This document shows, piece by piece, positions 61,852 through 64,000 of a DNA stretch of 64,000 nucleotides. The notes under the pieces are model-generated. The model searched no databases. It saw nothing but the letters and a program-made list of their open reading frames with translations, and was not told where the DNA came from. Position 1 is the first letter of the stretch. Every line of letters begins with the position of its first letter. Location: NCBI RefSeq assembly GCF_900107725.1, contig NZ_FNQO01000001.1:1604458-1668457 (forward strand). Reading direction: 5' to 3'. The position numbers and the translations under genes are program-made. The stretch is from Microbulbifer marinus (GTDB lineage: Bacteria; Pseudomonadota; Gammaproteobacteria; Pseudomonadales; Cellvibrionaceae).

Positions 61852-62211
61852 TCAGACATCGATATCAGACCAGACGGCAAACTCATTGCCGCTCGGCTCA
61901 GTAAAATGGAAGCGCCTGCCGCCGGGGAAGGAAAAAATCGGCTTGATCACCGCTCCCCCCGCGTCTTCCACCTTCTTTAAGGTTCCTTCCAGATCGGCGC
62001 TGTAGAACACCAGCAGGGCGGCGCCCTTCTCGGTTGAGGAGCAGGCATTGGCCTGGAAAAAGCCGCCATCCAATCCTTGGCCGGAGAAGGCGGTGTACTC
62101 CGGGCCGTAATCGACAAAGTCCCAGCCGAATGCCCGTGCGAAAAACGCTTTCGTATCAATCAAGTTTCTTGACGGAAACTCGACGTAGTTAATTTTTTCG
62201 TGGTTATTCAC
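61852..62211 (-). CDS. VOC-family (glyoxalase/dioxygenase-like) protein
   Basis: A 119-residue single-domain VOC protein. KINYVEFPSRNLIDTKAFF opens the first beta-alpha-beta unit and RRFHFTEPSGNEFAVWSD closes the second, with metal-site residues in similar places to glyoxalase-type enzymes. The likely start is GTG at 62211, just past the stop of the upstream DUF1801 gene; an earlier start at 62244 would overlap that gene. The reaction is unknown; VOC proteins include isomerases, resistance proteins and dioxygenases. Confidence 0.8.
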   Translation of the reverse strand: MNNHEKINYVEFPSRNLIDTKAFFARAFGWDFVDYGPEYTAFSGQGLDGGFFQANACSSTEKGAALLVFYSADLEGTLKKVEDAGGAVIKPIFSFPGGRRFHFTEPSGNEFAVWSDIDV

Positions 62212-62215
62212 GCCC

Positions 62216-62629
62216 CTACTTTCTCCCGGACTTATTGAGAGCAACCGCAGCGCGGATTAGCGCTTTAAACGCGCTCGCGTCGATTTTTTCACCTTCACCG
62301 ATATCAATCGCGCGCCTCACCTTGCCATCGAGGCTCGAATTGAACAGTCTGGCAGGATCGGACAGCGCGGCGCCCTTGGCAAAGGTCAGCTTCACTTTCG
62401 ACTTGTAAGATTCACCGGTACAGATGATCCCAGTATGCGACCAGACCGGCACGCCTGTCGGGTTAGTGGGCTTGAACCACTTGCACTCTTCAAGGATATC
62501 CGGATCCGCCTCCCTGATAAGCCTGCGGATACGGCTCAACATATCTCCGCGCCAGTCTCCCAGACTCGCGATCTTATTGTCGATCAGCTCAGATGCCGAT
62601 GGTACTTCGCATGAATCGGGCCTCTCCAT
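62216..62629 (-). CDS. DUF1801 (YdhG-like) domain protein
   Basis: A 137-residue protein of the DUF1801 fold. ELIDNKIASLGDWRGDMLSR and ILEECKWFKPTNPTGVPVWS, then VKLTFAKGAAL, are characteristic. No catalytic role is established. It overlaps none of its neighbours but ends only four bases before the VOC gene start, so they form a two-gene unit. Confidence 0.82.
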   Translation of the reverse strand: MERPDSCEVPSASELIDNKIASLGDWRGDMLSRIRRLIREADPDILEECKWFKPTNPTGVPVWSHTGIICTGESYKSKVKLTFAKGAALSDPARLFNSSLDGKVRRAIDIGEGEKIDASAFKALIRAAVALNKSGRK

Positions 62630-62935
62630 GCCAGCCTCCCAATCTTCCCTGTTTATAGTCGCGCCGAATTATGCACAGCAAATTATTCCCGCTCCAACAT
62701 AGCGATTCATTTTATTATGATACTGGTGTTAGCCAAGAAAAGCATGACCAGGAAAGTATCCATTTATCGTCTGAAAACTCAATATTCCTGGCCGTTAGTG
62801 AAATTCATTTTGTTTACAGAAAGCGGCAAATTCCGAACAGAATTCCAGAGGGCATATAACGTAAAAATGGAAATTGGCGGCAGCTGTATGTCGCCGGGCA
62901 AATCTAACTCCAACCATTAGTCGCCCGGCATTTTC
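62630..62935. other. AT-rich gene-free stretch
   Basis: Clearly lower in GC than both sides, particularly 62700-62880. A 67-codon frame (62717-62920, plus strand) exists but no family is recognised. Near the right end GCCGGGC and GCCCGGC face each other (around 62895-62930) and could end the msrA transcript. The base composition suggests DNA of other origin or a decayed gene. Confidence 0.4.
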
Positions 62936-63529
62936 TCAATGTGAGGGCGCGGCGCCCCAAACCTCTTCCAGGCGTTGATCGCGACCGCAGCGGTAGCGGT
63001 AGTACTTGTAACGCACAGGATTGCGCTGGTAGTAATTCTGATGATACCGCTCGGCGGGATAAAAGGTACTGGCCGGTTTGATCTTGGTTGCGATTTTCTT
63101 GCCGAGTTTAGTGGCCACCCGTTTTTTGCTGGCCTCGGCCAGCGCCTTTTCTTCTTCGGTTCCGTAGAAAATTTCACTGCGGTACTGGTCGCCGCGATCG
63201 CAGAACTGGCCGCCCTTATCGAGGGGATCCACGTTGCGCCAAAAGACATCGAGCAACTGCGCGTAGCTGACCTTGTCAGCGTCGTAGGTGACCTGTACCA
63301 CTTCCGCATGCCCGGTACCGCCGGCGGAAACCTGCTCGTAACTGGGATTTTTCACATGACCACCACTGTAACCGGAAGTCGTCTGCAGCACGCCATCAAC
63401 CTTGTCAAACGGCGGTTCCATACACCAGAAGCAGCCACCGGCGAAGATGGCGGTGCGGATGTTCTTCGATTGTTCGGCACTGCCCGCGACAGCGACCAGC
63501 AGCAACAAGACGGCGATCAGCCCACGCAT
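62936..63529 (-). CDS. msrA: Peptide methionine-S-sulfoxide reductase, exported
   Basis: A 197-residue MsrA that repairs oxidised Met (S form). The catalytic Cys33 is in AGGCFWCMEPPFDKVDGV, followed by TTSGYSGGHVKNPSYEQV and GHAEVVQVTYD. An N-terminal hydrophobic leader (residues 1-20) indicates export, unlike cytoplasmic MsrA. No msrB is adjacent. GAGGAG precedes the ATG at ideal distance. Confidence 0.94.
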   Translation of the reverse strand: MRGLIAVLLLLVAVAGSAEQSKNIRTAIFAGGCFWCMEPPFDKVDGVLQTTSGYSGGHVKNPSYEQVSAGGTGHAEVVQVTYDADKVSYAQLLDVFWRNVDPLDKGGQFCDRGDQYRSEIFYGTEEEKALAEASKKRVATKLGKKIATKIKPASTFYPAERYHQNYYQRNPVRYKYYRYRCGRDQRLEEVWGAAPSH

Positions 63530-63586
63530 AATCCACTCCTCATTATTTCAGGCACTGTCACTTGGTCGGATGACCGGCGGGATTTA

Positions 63587-64000
63587 TTACAGAGCAAACC
63601 GACCTTCACACGCTCGCACAAAGATGTCCCGGTATCCCGCCGCGTCGAAGGATATCGGATTGGTTCCGGCGGAGGGGTCCACCGCCGCCATAGCCCCGAC
63701 CTTCTCTGCTTGCGCGGTATCTATACCAATTTCTGCCAGTGTATGGGGGATACCGATCTGCTCGCGTAGAGCCAGCACCCAGTTCAATACCGCATCGAAG
63801 CTCGCCCCGGGCAAATCCAGGTAGCGCGCCAGCCGCCCCATCGGCTGTTCAATGCCATCGCGATTGGCATGCAGTACATAGGGCATCAATATCGCATTGA
63901 GCAGGCCATGGTGCGCATCGAAGAGCGCGCCGAGGGGGTGGGCGAGCGCGTGCATGGCGCCGAGACCGCGCTGGAAGGCCGTCGCCCCCATGCAGGATGC
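63587..64000 (-). CDS. Iron-containing alcohol dehydrogenase (C-terminal fragment)
   Basis: The last 137 codons of a type III alcohol dehydrogenase; the start lies beyond the right edge. GATAFQRGLGAMHALAHPLG and DAHHGLLNAILMP hold the two C-terminal metal-binding His regions, and the rest matches the helical C-domain. The family oxidises alcohols or reduces aldehydes using NAD(P). It is 57 bases upstream of msrA on the same strand. Confidence 0.9.
   Translation of the reverse strand, partial: ASCMGATAFQRGLGAMHALAHPLGALFDAHHGLLNAILMPYVLHANRDGIEQPMGRLARYLDLPGASFDAVLNWVLALREQIGIPHTLAEIGIDTAQAEKVGAMAAVDPSAGTNPISFDAAGYRDIFVRACEGRFAL

Noticed and set aside
62840-62935. Possible integron attC-like recombination site
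   Set aside because: There is facing GC-rich sequence and an AT-rich patch, but no matching core sites and no integrase or cassette array.

Overview
The window is GC-rich, densely coded chromosomal DNA from a Gram-negative gammaproteobacterium. The evidence is the conserved block ybeD-lipB-lipA / dacA / rlpA / mltB / rodA-mrdA / rlmH-rsfS-nadD, a FimV-like protein, TonB-dependent and DcaP-type outer-membrane proteins, and a CrbS/CrbR-type acetate regulator pair. The beta-glucan-type sugar locus and overall content suggest a marine polysaccharide degrader of the Cellvibrionales/Microbulbifer kind; that placement is inference. No tRNA, rRNA, CRISPR array, transposase or phage gene was seen.

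Layout. 1-10.4 kb: the start of an aminotransferase gene and an amidase, a DUF2799 lipoprotein, a tightly overlapping Ldh-GFA-HD operon, arfB, a BetT-like BCCT transporter, a GDSL autotransporter esterase and an acetyltransferase. 10.5-20.7 kb: an acetate module made of a two-part Na+/solute symporter, a DcaP-like porin, acetyl-CoA synthetase with divergent control DNA, and a CrbR-like regulator facing a CrbS-like hybrid kinase across a long palindromic element. 20.8-23.9 kb: a MarR repressor divergent from a methyltransferase/membrane protein/GNAT run, then two paralogous DUF1540 Cys-rich proteins with nearly identical promoters. 24.0-25.7 kb: an acyl-CoA synthetase. 26.2-38.3 kb: a glucan/glucose locus with a GH3 exo-glucosidase lipoprotein, glucokinase, two FHS-type sugar transporters flanking a LytS/LytTR-type two-component system, and a TonB-dependent receptor. 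38.7-51.0 kb: housekeeping genes for lipoate synthesis, cell-wall elongation, ribosome maturation, NAD and proline synthesis. 51.2-64.0 kb: YpfJ-type metallopeptidase, parvulin, an MMPL/RND permease, a SelW-like protein, UbiX, Mpl, a PPi-type phosphofructokinase behind a highly structured leader, a short FimV-like protein with 34-residue repeats, VOC and DUF1801 proteins, a periplasmic MsrA and an incomplete iron-type alcohol dehydrogenase.

How the genes may work together. In the acetate module the porin could admit small carboxylates, the symporter bring them inward, and Acs activate them to acetyl-CoA, with CrbS/CrbR sensing and switching on acs. In the glucan locus the receptor could import oligosaccharides, the lipoprotein glucosidase release glucose in the periplasm, an FHS carrier move it inward and glucokinase phosphorylate it, with the two-component pair as the likely switch. 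Both pathways are inferred from family identity and gene order.

The most unusual non-coding signals are four consecutive hairpins (57746-57870) before the phosphofructokinase start, a 15-bp perfect hairpin in a long DUF1540 leader (23410-23443), the 26-bp-arm palindrome between crbR and crbS (17078-17179), and several operator-like inverted repeats in divergent or upstream regions.
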